The notes below the pieces were generated by a model. It made no database searches. It worked only from the letters and a program-made list of their open reading frames with translations, and was not told where the DNA came from. From positions 1 to 50,171 of the forward strand of contig NZ_CANDNZ010000026.1 of assembly GCF_947387555.1 (NCBI RefSeq): a stretch of 50,171 bases of DNA, in the 5' to 3' direction. This document shows positions 1 to 8,043 of this stretch, piece after piece (the first letter of the stretch is position 1; every line of letters starts with the position of its first letter). The stretch comes from Thalassomonas sp. RHCl1. GTDB taxonomy: Bacteria > Pseudomonadota > Gammaproteobacteria > Enterobacterales > Alteromonadaceae. The position numbers were made by a program, and so were the translations under genes.

Positions 1-266
1 ATTTGATTGATCTTGCTTGATAACTTTTTCAATCATGGCACATTACGATGCCTTTGCGGAGTGACCATCTCAAGCATCCACAAGCTGATCTCTTTAAACT
101 TGAATATGGGGTTACTAATAAGTTTTCAATTAATTAGAAAATATATGGAAAAATGTTCACTGCTAATGTCAGCAGTATGCACTACCCCGACAGTAGAGTT
201 ATATTGAGAGTTAGTAGAAAACTACCTGTTAACATCCGGGAAAATACGGTTTACGGCATGCTTGGC

Positions 267-296
267 AAGCTGCTGCATCAGGAGACACAGCAGCTT
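267..296 (+). terminator. Inverted repeat, possible terminator
   Basis: AAGCTGCTG at 267-275 pairs perfectly with CAGCAGCTT at 288-296 across a 12-base loop, and the + strand continues with GGCTTCTTTTAG. The T-rich tail suits a transcript running rightward, but I see no convincing gene at 1-266, so the gene it serves may lie outside the window. It also sits just beyond the end of the leftward symE-like gene. Confidence 0.4.
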
Positions 297-322
297 GGCT
301 TCTTTTAGCCGTTATGCCGGGT

Positions 323-601
323 TTATTCCTCCGTTATTTTGCTTGCCTGCTTAGGTGTGATGGTAAGCCCATCTTGATTTACCCTAATACTGATCTTTTG
401 CCCGATGGCGAAGCCGGCCAACTTTAGCCACTTTCCCCTGAGCACAATGCAAGGTTCAAGCTTTACCGGCACATAGTTAATCCCTATGCCGCGGGTTTTC
501 GAAGCCGTGCAACAAACGGTTTCCTGTACGGTAAGTTGCCGATAAATAGGATATTTTACTTTTGCCGAGCCTGGCTCTGACGTATGATGATATTCAGCCA
601 T
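323..601 (-). CDS. SymE-family type I toxin
   Basis: This 92-aa protein matches the SymE toxin family, the SOS-induced toxin of the SymE/SymR type I system, which is related to AbrB-fold antitoxins but acts on nucleic acid. The diagnostic part is the C-terminal half: RGKWLKLAGFAIGQKISI followed by a short strand and GLTITPK, the typical 'LRGxWLxxAGFxxGxxixVxxxxGxLxIxP' pattern. The N-terminal half (residues 1-50) carries the usual YRQLTVQ motif. In enterobacteria an antisense RNA (SymR) overlaps the 5' end. I cannot identify it here, but the unassigned stretch above 602 could hold it. There is no neighbouring restriction system as in E. coli. The family call is confident; toxicity is inferred. 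Confidence 0.8.
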   Translation of the reverse strand: MAEYHHTSEPGSAKVKYPIYRQLTVQETVCCTASKTRGIGINYVPVKLEPCIVLRGKWLKLAGFAIGQKISIRVNQDGLTITPKQASKITEE

Positions 602-1138
602 GACTTACTCCTAGCTAGTTTGTTGTGGTTAGCGACCTCTGGGTGTGGGTGCACTCAGGGGTTGCGACTTGCGTTGTTGCCTAAAGGGCAACAGCTGGTG
701 AATTAACAATCTGGAATGGGGGCTCTCCTTAATTGGATGGATCGCACTATTAAATAAAGCCCTTATAACGGGATAAATCAATAATAAGTGGCTTTTTATT
801 TTGAAAGCCATTTGAGGGAGAAGATCATAGGTAAGCTTCTCTATTTATTAGGAAATATATCGCTGATTATTTACTGCTTATGGCAGAAATATGCACTTTT
901 AAGCCGTTAACCTTCATGAGGGCATATCACAGGCCAGCCTGCCAATAGGGAACATACCGGGTGAAAAAATTTCAAGCCTGGGTTTTATCTGAACCTGACA
1001 GGCTGATTTAAGCGCTGCGCTGCAAGCCTGAATGTTAACAACCATCAGCGTCAGACACGTCTGACTCTCCTTAACCTGCTCAGATTTTTAAATTATTTTA
1101 ACGACGGCGAGAGAAGTTTAGTGGCCAGCCTGGCAAAG
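602..1138. other. Non-coding stretch with a palindrome
   Basis: I see no convincing gene here. It contains a perfect inverted repeat GTCAGAC-AC-GTCTGAC at 1050-1065, which could be an operator or a small RNA hairpin. It would also hold the promoter of the SymE-like gene and any antisense RNA to it. Confidence 0.5.
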
Positions 1139-1885
1139 TTATTCTCGGGCGGGGGGATTTTCAGCCGCCTGATTAACTTGTGACAAGGCAGCCCTGACTT
1201 TTTCCACGATAGCTACCGGTGTCGCTAAATTAAAAGCCATACAATTGCCGCCAACCATTTGGGTGCTAAATTCATAAACAGCTCTCATTTTGGTATCTTT
1301 ATAACCCAGGCTTTTTAATCTTGTGTCTATCGAATGCCGGGTGCCAATAACCAGGTCTATTCTTTGATTTATCAGCTTATGCAGGCTGGTATTGTACGTA
1401 GAAGAGATGTCCAGGTGCCGGTGATCTTCAAAGCCACGCTCAAGCAAATATTGATAGGCATACTCTTCCCTGGCACTTCCTATGATATATCGCTTAAGAT
1501 CATCCAATTTTTTTATGTTAATGTCCCGGCGCTTTGATAATGCATAAGCATATATTCGCTCCATTGGTAAAAAAGGGCATAACCATTGAAACTTTAATTC
1601 CCGTTCTTTTGTTCTGTAGATGGAATATATCAAAACATTTTTTTTACTCAGCGCAGTTCTGTAAGCCCGGGTCCAGGGATAAAGGTTAATGGTATATTCA
1701 AATCCCGCTTTATTTAAAATACGGCGAACTTTAGCTGTCGCTGTGCCGCCGATACTGCCATCGGGTAAAAGGTAACTATAAGGTTCCCAGCTTTCGGTAA
1801 CGACTTCGATCGTTTCTACAGCAAAAGCAACCGCTGACATTTTCAGCAAGATACCGGTAAATAATAAGGTTTTGATTATTTTCAT
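1139..1885 (-). CDS. Periplasmic solute-binding protein (SBP family 3-like)
   Basis: The 248-aa product begins with a signal peptide (about residues 1-22, MKIIKTLLFTGILL... AFAVE). It then shows the opening of family 3 extracellular solute-binding domains: IEVVTESWEPYSYLLPDGSIGG and 'KVRRILNKAGFEYTINLYPWTRAYRTAL'. Proteins of this form, common in Shewanella, Vibrio and Colwellia, are usually stand-alone 'transporter substrate-binding domain' proteins with no ABC permease beside them, as here. The ligand is unknown; amino-acid-like ligands are typical of the fold, but many relatives act as sensors or accessory proteins. The gene appears monocistronic, ending close to the non-coding stretch. 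Confidence is high for family and export, low for ligand. Confidence 0.8.
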   Translation of the reverse strand: MKIIKTLLFTGILLKMSAVAFAVETIEVVTESWEPYSYLLPDGSIGGTATAKVRRILNKAGFEYTINLYPWTRAYRTALSKKNVLIYSIYRTKERELKFQWLCPFLPMERIYAYALSKRRDINIKKLDDLKRYIIGSAREEYAYQYLLERGFEDHRHLDISSTYNTSLHKLINQRIDLVIGTRHSIDTRLKSLGYKDTKMRAVYEFSTQMVGGNCMAFNLATPVAIVEKVRAALSQVNQAAENPPARE

Positions 1886-2085
1886 TTATTGTCCGGTAAG
1901 AAAACATATACCTACTAAATTATAATTGAGGATCTTTGCTAATGATGTTTAAAAGCGATTGCAATGGGGATTATGCTGCTTGCTTTGTGCTTATTTTATG
2001 GGGGTGAAAAGTTGCCTTTTATTTGCAAACACCATTGCGAGCCGGGAGATAGGAACTCCCCCGGGGCAGAGATAAGCGTTTTTTA

Positions 2086-2988
2086 TTAAGCTTTCATGTT
2101 GGTTAACAGGTAAGTCATGATTTCATCGTCGTTTTCTATCAGTTTTTCAATAATATCAAGATGATCCCTGTTTTGGGCTAACTTCAGGTAACAGCTTCGG
2201 CCTTGTGCCAGGAGTTTTTGCTGATATTCCTTGGTTTGCCGGAAAAACTCCGGGGTATCCAACTCGGGCAACAGTAAATGCACCGGGCAGTTATGAGCCG
2301 CCGGCGCCAGCGGCAGCAATTGCGGGCTTACGCTGGCTGCAGAGGAGGGCGACATCTTGATTTCATCGTTAACAAAACTGTCCACTAACGGGCGGATGTC
2401 AAACAAGCCTGCTAGTGAAAAGATCCCTTTGAGTTTTTGCACTGCCGGCTCAGAAACATTAAATTGTTGCCAATCGGTGTGCTGCATCATAGTCACTAAC
2501 TGACCGCCTGCCGAGTGTCCCACCAGGTATACCGCAGGGGCGGCGCTTTTCTCCGCTACCTTGAGTATGGCGGCCAGGGCATATTGCATTTGTCTGACGA
2601 TAGACTCCATAGGCGCATTGTTCTCCCAGTCAGGCGCCATACGATAACCGGGCATATAAACCGCAAATCCCTGGTGATTAAACGGCTGTGCCAAATAGGA
2701 AAACTGTTCTTTGCTAAACCACTGCCACCAGCCGCCATGAATATAAACCACAATAGGGGCATTTTCCGGTAACGTATCGGGACGAAAGACATCTATTGAG
2801 CCGGCAAATTCAGCTTCACCGAATTCAAGTGTTGCCACGCCCCTGGCCCGGTATGACGCGCTTTTTTCCTGGGTGAAGGCTATATGGGCCGGCAGGAGTT
2901 CCTCTGTCGGTAAACGCTGTGTCCATAAGGTCGGGTTATATTGTTGATCATTTTTTTCTCTTGAAAAAGCATGCCAGAATTCGTTCAT
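2086..2988 (-). CDS. Alpha/beta hydrolase, kynurenine-formamidase-like
   Basis: This 300-aa cytoplasmic alpha/beta hydrolase has an oxyanion-hole HGGWW motif (YIHGGWWQWFSKEQ), a nucleophile elbow GHSAGG, an acid in LPELDTPEF and a histidine in NRDHLDII near the C-terminus, which together make a complete Ser-Asp-His set. The HGGWW plus GHSAGG pairing and overall length match arylformamidase / carboxylesterase-like proteins (kynurenine formamidase family), although no tryptophan-catabolism genes are adjacent. A strong ribosome site (AGGAAGGAAA) lies a few bases before the ATG. It is divergent from the LysR gene at 3143 with about 150 bases between them, so that regulator may control it. The physiological substrate is unknown. 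Confidence 0.85.
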   Translation of the reverse strand: MNEFWHAFSREKNDQQYNPTLWTQRLPTEELLPAHIAFTQEKSASYRARGVATLEFGEAEFAGSIDVFRPDTLPENAPIVVYIHGGWWQWFSKEQFSYLAQPFNHQGFAVYMPGYRMAPDWENNAPMESIVRQMQYALAAILKVAEKSAAPAVYLVGHSAGGQLVTMMQHTDWQQFNVSEPAVQKLKGIFSLAGLFDIRPLVDSFVNDEIKMSPSSAASVSPQLLPLAPAAHNCPVHLLLPELDTPEFFRQTKEYQQKLLAQGRSCYLKLAQNRDHLDIIEKLIENDDEIMTYLLTNMKA

Positions 2989-3142
2989 TGTTATTTCCTT
3001 CCTGTCTGTGTGATCACTGCCGCGAAGCGATTTATGACCCCTTGGCCATCAGCACCTGAGTCATGGAATTTTTGCTTGTCAGTGTTTAAGGGCTAGTATA
3101 TTGTTTCAATAACTAAAGATAATTAACCAGAAAATGAAATAA

Positions 3143-4039
3143 ATGTTCATAAAATCTGAACACAAGCGCTTGCCCTACCAAATGATGATCTTCGATGAGG
3201 TGGTGAAAACCGGCTCCTTTACCAAAGCTGCACAGGCTTTGGGTCATACCAAGTCGGCGGTGAGCCAGTATATCAGCCAGTTAGAAGCCGATTTGGGGGT
3301 GAGGTTACTGAACCGCAGTACCCGGCGCCTGAATTTGACGGTGGCAGGCCAGCAACTTGCCAAACGCAGCGAGCAGCTGGTGACTATGCTCAGCACCAGT
3401 GTCGAAGAGGTGGTGTCTCAGGTGGCGGCGCCGCAGGGGCGCCTGGCAATAACCGCCCCTTTAGCTTTTGATACCGAATTAGTGACTCCCGTGATTGCCG
3501 GATTGATGCGGGAGTACCCTAAGCTTGAGCCTGAGCTGATATTTACCGATGAGCGCCTGGATCTGTTGAGCCATAAGCTGGATTTGGCTATTTCTGTCGG
3601 TATGCAAAAAGACAGCAGTTATCATGCGATTTTATTGGGAAATATCGGCAGTATTCTGGTGGCATCTCCTGAATTTATTGCCCGCCACGGGATAATAGAG
3701 CCCGGGATGCTGCCGGCTTTACCTTTAATTATTTTGCCCTGGCAGCAGGGGAACGCTAAGGTTGAATACAAAGGCAGCAGTTTGGCTTTTCACTCGGCTG
3801 CAGCGGTTAAAATCAATACCAGCTTAGGGGCCATGAGTGCGGCAATCAATGGTTTGGGACTGGCATTGGTGCCTGAGATTTTGGTGAGTCAGGCAATCAG
3901 CGACGGCCGGTTGCAGCAAGTGTTGCCTGATTATAGCGGTGAGCACCGACAGGTTTATGCGTTGCACTCTTATCAGCAGCAATTACCTTTAGTGATCCGT
4001 TTATTTGTCGAGCGGTTAAAGTTGCGTTTTACCTCTTAG
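3143..4039 (+). CDS. LysR-family transcriptional regulator
   Basis: The 298-aa protein has an N-terminal winged helix-turn-helix (residues about 13-70: FDEVVKTGSFTKAAQALGHTKSAVSQYISQLEADLGVRLLNRSTR) followed by a substrate-binding effector domain (about 95-295). The subfamily style, with 'LAITAPLAFDTELVTPVIAGLMREYP', resembles the DsdA/PtxR-like group of LysR proteins. No strong ribosome site precedes the first ATG; an internal Met at codon 14 is possible but would trim the HTH. The gene is divergent from the hydrolase at 2086-2988, the classical layout for a LysR regulator and its target. The effector is unknown. Confidence 0.88.
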   Translation: MFIKSEHKRLPYQMMIFDEVVKTGSFTKAAQALGHTKSAVSQYISQLEADLGVRLLNRSTRRLNLTVAGQQLAKRSEQLVTMLSTSVEEVVSQVAAPQGRLAITAPLAFDTELVTPVIAGLMREYPKLEPELIFTDERLDLLSHKLDLAISVGMQKDSSYHAILLGNIGSILVASPEFIARHGIIEPGMLPALPLIILPWQQGNAKVEYKGSSLAFHSAAAVKINTSLGAMSAAINGLGLALVPEILVSQAISDGRLQQVLPDYSGEHRQVYALHSYQQQLPLVIRLFVERLKLRFTS

Positions 4040-4179
4040 CCAAATAATGCCATCGCTATGGTTAAGCTTTTCACTGAAGAATACTGGCCGGCACCGCCTG
4101 ATTCAATAGGCAATAAGGCCGGCGTTCGGTGATTTATCCTGCCGGCATTGTTGTTGAATTGAGCATACAAAAAACCGCA

Positions 4180-4566
4180 CTAAAACAGTTCAATTTCACC
4201 AAATTCCTGCTCAGCAAATTCTTTTTCAGAGAACTTCCTTTCCGCTTTGTGGTTAGTATTCATTATTTGATGTAATTCAACATGCCAGGTCGAAAAGATA
4301 TAGATACCAATAGAAAAGAGAAGTTTTTCAAAGCCTTGTTCATTATATCGATAATTTAAACGTTTTAAGACCCGCCTGGAAAGGGGAGTGATCTCCAGCA
4401 ATGAAGTGTTTAACGCAGCTAAGGTTAAATTAAATTCTTGTGAAACGTATTCTTGTAATTCACGCTTTGCATCAATTGAATAGTTTTCGATGATGTAATC
4501 AATATCTTCGTTTGTCAGTTCATTGATATGGGTTGATATAGTACTCCAAAATCGATGTGGTGACAT
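4180..4566 (-). CDS. Hypothetical protein
   Basis: I do not recognise this 128-aa protein. It looks soluble and mostly helical, with an acidic, Glu/Phe-rich C-terminal tail made of three near-repeats (FSEKEFAEQEFGEIELF). There is no signal peptide or clear membrane segment. It lies alone between the LysR gene and the RidA operon. The composition is lower in GC than its neighbours, consistent with an accessory gene. Coding status is likely because of a sound start and a compact reading frame, but no function can be assigned. Confidence 0.55.
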   Translation of the reverse strand: MSPHRFWSTISTHINELTNEDIDYIIENYSIDAKRELQEYVSQEFNLTLAALNTSLLEITPLSRRVLKRLNYRYNEQGFEKLLFSIGIYIFSTWHVELHQIMNTNHKAERKFSEKEFAEQEFGEIELF

Positions 4567-4812
4567 GTCAATTCCTATGAGTATCTGCTATCCCTGGATA
4601 GAAAAGTGTAGTTGAAAAATGATAAATATTTCAAAATTTGATAGCAGTTCTCCTGTTTTTAACGGCAGTATAGGCCTTAGGCAGCCGGGTGAATCAACTA
4701 AAGCTGTTTTTATGATTAACCCGGTGAACTTTAGCTGATGTATGGCTATCCAACATTGCTATTTTCACCGGTGCTTAACCTTAGCAAGACGGCGGTCAGC
4801 CAGCCATATTAA

Positions 4813-4839
4813 GGGGCCTGTTTATTTACCAGGCGCCCC
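4813..4839 (-). terminator. Hairpin downstream of ridA-like gene
   Basis: GGGGCCTG (4813-4820) pairs with CAGGCGCCCC (4830-4839) with a small bulge. It lies about 85 bases past the stop of the leftward RidA gene. A + strand T-tract (TTTT at 4841) also exists, so it may act in both directions. There is no plus-strand gene close upstream. Confidence 0.4.
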
Positions 4840-4923
4840 CTTTTAAGCTTCAGGCCGGATACTTCTGTTTTTTCTTATTTGATGCGTGATAAGTAAAACA
4901 ATATTCCTTGCCTTTTCACAAAG

Positions 4924-5406
4924 CTAATCAAAAACAGCGGCAATACATTCCACTTCAACACTGGCATTTAATGCAAGCTTATTAACGGCAAAGGCGCTTC
5001 TGGCTGGATAAGGAGGCGAGAAGTACTGGGTATATACTTGATTAAATGCTTTAAAGTCAGCAATGTCCGTTAGCATGACCGTACATTTGACCACTTGATC
5101 CATGTTATATCCATGGGCTTGCATCGTTTGTTTAATATTTTTCAGGGTCTGGTCAGCTTCGCCTTTAAAGCCGCCGCTTGCCAGCTTTTTTGTTGCCGGA
5201 TCCAGGCCTATCTGGCCCGAGAGGTACAGGGTGTTTTCAACCCGGACTATCTCAGAAAAAGGTAACCGGGTCGAAGGCGCTTTCGTATTTAAAAACTCTA
5301 CTGCCTTATCACTTTCTTTCGCCGCTATGGCGGGACTTAGCTGCAAGCCTGCTATAGCAGTAGCAAGCAGGCTCAGGTTTTTTAGGTTATTTTTCTTAAA
5401 CATCAT
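4924..5406 (-). CDS. Exported RidA/YjgF-family protein
   Basis: The 160-aa protein has a signal peptide (about residues 1-29, ending SPAIAA) followed by a full RidA/YER057c/UK114 domain. The family marks are LYLSGQIGLDP, the central 'NIKQTMQAHGYNMDQVVKCTVMLTDIADF', and the closing PARSAFAVNKLALNASVEVECIA that carries the conserved substrate-binding Arg. Canonical cytoplasmic RidA deaminates reactive enamine/imine intermediates; an exported version suggests a periplasmic role on an unknown imine or amide. Its start overlaps the stop of the GFA gene by four bases (ATGA), so the two are translationally coupled. The first two codons are both ATG. Confidence 0.88.
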   Translation of the reverse strand: MMFKKNNLKNLSLLATAIAGLQLSPAIAAKESDKAVEFLNTKAPSTRLPFSEIVRVENTLYLSGQIGLDPATKKLASGGFKGEADQTLKNIKQTMQAHGYNMDQVVKCTVMLTDIADFKAFNQVYTQYFSPPYPARSAFAVNKLALNASVEVECIAAVFD

Positions 5407-5816
5407 GTTGACGGCACCGTTTCAAATTTTGTCATTTCAGGTAAATCATCGAGCCAGGGCACTGACGAGCGGCACCAGATCTGACTCGATGGAATAAGTT
5501 CGCTTCTTTGATGCACCGACCCGACCCGGATACCGTAAATCCGGTTTGTTTTATCGGTCGAGGTTGCATAAATACTGCTGCCGCAATTGCTGCAAAAACC
5601 TTGCGCGCGCTCATTGCCGCTTTCGGCTATTTTTATATATTCTTTTGCCTGTCCCTGGCTAAAGGTTAATCCGTCGGGCTTTGATACCACCACGGTTCTA
5701 AAGGCCGCACCTGAGAGTTGCTGACAATCTATGCAGTGGCAAATAAGGACTTTTTCAGGGTCTATTTGCGCATGGTATTTCAGTTCGCCGCAGTGGCAGC
5801 CGCCGGTGATTTCCAT
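5403..5816 (-). CDS. GFA/CENP-V-family zinc protein
   Basis: The 137-aa protein carries the zinc-binding cysteines of the glutathione-dependent formaldehyde-activating (GFA) fold: GGCHCGELKY at residues 6-10, CHCIDC at about 26-31, and FCSNCGSSIYA at about 74-78. Members bind two zinc ions; some are S-(hydroxymethyl)glutathione synthase-like, while most have no known reaction. It is the first gene of a two-gene leftward operon with the exported RidA protein (four-base overlap). A TetR regulator ends the next leftward unit upstream and may control the pair. Confidence 0.88.
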   Translation of the reverse strand: MEITGGCHCGELKYHAQIDPEKVLICHCIDCQQLSGAAFRTVVVSKPDGLTFSQGQAKEYIKIAESGNERAQGFCSNCGSSIYATSTDKTNRIYGIRVGSVHQRSELIPSSQIWCRSSVPWLDDLPEMTKFETVPST

Positions 5817-5862
5817 GGTTACTCCTTTCCTTTTTCTAGGGGTTAGCGTTTAGTGTTAACTT

Positions 5863-6489
5863 TTAAGCACTTAAATAAGGCATGATCATTTTCGGTAACT
5901 CCAGCGAAAATTCCCCGGCATCCAAATCACAGGCAATGGCGGGGGTCAACCCGGGGTAGAGTACCTTGTCCAATAAAGTGTTAATCATCATAAAAACAAC
6001 CATACCGGCTGCTTTTTCCTTATCACTTGCCGTGATCTCCTGGCTGAAGGTCAATAAAATTCCGGCAAGACGCTGGTAAATTACTTTACGGTCAACGACC
6101 TGATCCGAGTCTAATAATGCCGAATGTAGCCGGGAATTGAGATGCAAGGTTCTAAAAACGCTTTTCCGGCCGGCCAAAAATTGAAAGGTCGCTATCGACA
6201 GTTTCTCAACCGCATCTGCCAGTGAAGCATATTTTGTTTGCTCCAAGCCGCTTACCCATAATGTCAGATCATTACCAAAATCTTGATAAAGCAAGGGCAG
6301 CAATGATTCCTTATCCTTAAATCGCCGATAAAACGTGCCGACTGACACTCCCGCATGTTCGGCAAGTTCCTTAATGGTAATGTGCTCAAAAAATTTATCT
6401 TGCAGGCAAGTATGTAAAGCAGTTAACAATTTTCGCTGGGTATCCTGGCTTCTTTGCTGTTTGGGCAGAAAAACATTTTTTGTTGGCAT
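5863..6489 (-). CDS. TetR-family transcriptional regulator
   Basis: The 208-aa protein has a TetR helix-turn-helix at residues 14-60 (RKLLTALHTCLQDKFFEHITIKELAEHAGVSVGTFYRRFKDKESLL) and a C-terminal helical ligand domain (about 75-205). It lies 46 bases upstream of the GFA-RidA pair on the same strand and may be cotranscribed with it, or regulate it. The start ATG has a weak ribosome site. Ligand and targets are unknown. Confidence 0.88.
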   Translation of the reverse strand: MPTKNVFLPKQQRSQDTQRKLLTALHTCLQDKFFEHITIKELAEHAGVSVGTFYRRFKDKESLLPLLYQDFGNDLTLWVSGLEQTKYASLADAVEKLSIATFQFLAGRKSVFRTLHLNSRLHSALLDSDQVVDRKVIYQRLAGILLTFSQEITASDKEKAAGMVVFMMINTLLDKVLYPGLTPAIACDLDAGEFSLELPKMIMPYLSA

Positions 6490-6665
6490 AATGATGGCTG
6501 TGTATCGGTAAAAGTCGTTCGCTGGCCGAAATAATGCGTTTTTTTATGAAAAACAGCAATATAATAATTTGTTGGCATGAGTGCTAGCCACAATCATCTC
6601 AACGAGTTTTTTATATTGCCGTTTTTTACCTTGTCACTATTTACCTCTCGGTAAGGGGACTCGGG

Positions 6666-7964
6666 TTATTTCGCCTGTGCCATGTAATCAAGCGTAAGCC
6701 GGATCAAGGTCTCGGTACCGGTTTTAAAGGCTGATTCATCGGCGAAAAAGTAAGGCGAATGGTTGCTCGGTGCCTGTTTGGGATCCTGGCCAAGTGGCGT
6801 GCCGCCGAGAAAAACGAACAAGCCGGGAACCTCCTGGGCATAAAATGAAAAGTCTTCCGCACCGGTTATTTTCGGCATCATGAGCACCTTGTCCTGGCCG
6901 GCGGCTTTTTCCAAACTCGGCAACATTTGCGCCGTCAGCTCCGGGTTGTTCACGGTAACCGGGTAACCTTTGAATATTTCGACCTCGGCCTTGGCCCCTG
7001 ATGCAGCGGCAATGTGCGTGGCGGTGGTCTTAATTTTATCGAATATCTGCTGGCGGTTATTCATGTCAAAGTTGCGGATGGTGCCGACCATTTCTACTTT
7101 TTCGGGCACTATGTTGCTGCGCACCCCGCCGGATATTTTGCCAAAGGAAACAATGGCCGGCTCTTTGGTAATATCGATATGGCGGCTGATGATATGATTG
7201 ACTCCACTGACGATTTGCGCGGCGGCAGCAATGGGGTCAACACCGTTCCACGGCGTTGAGCCATGGGTTTGCTCGCCGTGGACGGCAATCTCAAAGCTGT
7301 CGGCACTGGCCATGGCAGGGCCGCTGCGGTAACCTATTGTTCCTGCTGGTAATTTTGAAGTGATGTGCAGGCCAAAAGCGACATCCGGCTGATGTCTTTC
7401 GAAAATACCCTGCTTTAACATCAATTCGGCGCCACCTTCTTCCCCTTTGGGGGCGCCTTCTTCAGCGGGCTGAAACACAAACATCACATTGCCGTGAAGT
7501 TGCGCTTTCATGCCCGCCAGTACTTCGGCTGTGCCCATTAACATGGCGACATGGGTGTCATGACCGCAGGCGTGCATCACACCGACATCTACACCGCGGT
7601 AATTGGTGGTTTTGGTCGACTTAAAGGGCAAGTCTGTTTTTTCGGTTACCGGCAGGGCATCCATGTCGGCCCGCAACATCACGGTAGGACCCGGTTTAGC
7701 GCCTTTTAACATCGCTACGACACCGGTATAAGCAATATTGGTTTCCACTTCCATGCCAAGGTTTTTTAAATGCGCGGCGACAATTTTGGCAGTACGGGTT
7801 TCACGGTTACCTAATTCGGGGTTTTGGTGAAAGTCGCGGCGCCATTCGATCACCTTGCTTTCGACACTTTTCAGTAAATCAGCCGTTTGCGCCGGGGCGG
7901 CGTGGCCACTGCCTGATACTAATAAACCGAAAGTCATAGTGCTGGCTAAAATTGATTTTTTCAT
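6666..7964 (-). CDS. Exported M20 amidohydrolase / peptidase
   Basis: This 432-aa enzyme has a signal peptide (residues 1-22) and all metal-binding motifs of the M20D amidohydrolase family: WRRDFHQNPELG, LRADMDALPV, MHACGHDTHVAMLMG (Cys/His/Asp metal ligands), QPAEEG and a C-terminal NHSPYF. Relatives include hippurate hydrolase and N-acyl-amino-acid hydrolases, which cleave an N-acyl group from an amino acid using two divalent metals. The signal peptide places it in the periplasm. It lies in the same orientation as the exported amidohydrolase at 8044-9468, about 80 bases downstream, so the two may form an operon for degrading acylated amino acids or peptides. Substrate is inferred. Confidence 0.9.
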   Translation of the reverse strand: MKKSILASTMTFGLLVSGSGHAAPAQTADLLKSVESKVIEWRRDFHQNPELGNRETRTAKIVAAHLKNLGMEVETNIAYTGVVAMLKGAKPGPTVMLRADMDALPVTEKTDLPFKSTKTTNYRGVDVGVMHACGHDTHVAMLMGTAEVLAGMKAQLHGNVMFVFQPAEEGAPKGEEGGAELMLKQGIFERHQPDVAFGLHITSKLPAGTIGYRSGPAMASADSFEIAVHGEQTHGSTPWNGVDPIAAAAQIVSGVNHIISRHIDITKEPAIVSFGKISGGVRSNIVPEKVEMVGTIRNFDMNNRQQIFDKIKTTATHIAAASGAKAEVEIFKGYPVTVNNPELTAQMLPSLEKAAGQDKVLMMPKITGAEDFSFYAQEVPGLFVFLGGTPLGQDPKQAPSNHSPYFFADESAFKTGTETLIRLTLDYMAQAK

Positions 7965-8043
7965 TATGATCCCAATATTGTTGTTTTTGTTAAATTAAAT
8001 ATGCATTAACACCTGCTGTAAACGACTAATGTTCTACACAGCT

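Noticed and set aside
7-207. 66-codon plus-strand frame
   Set aside because: No ribosome site, no family resemblance and a patchwork of residues; likely chance.
629-811. 60-codon minus-strand frame near the SymE-like gene
   Set aside because: Low complexity, no start signal and no recognisable motif.
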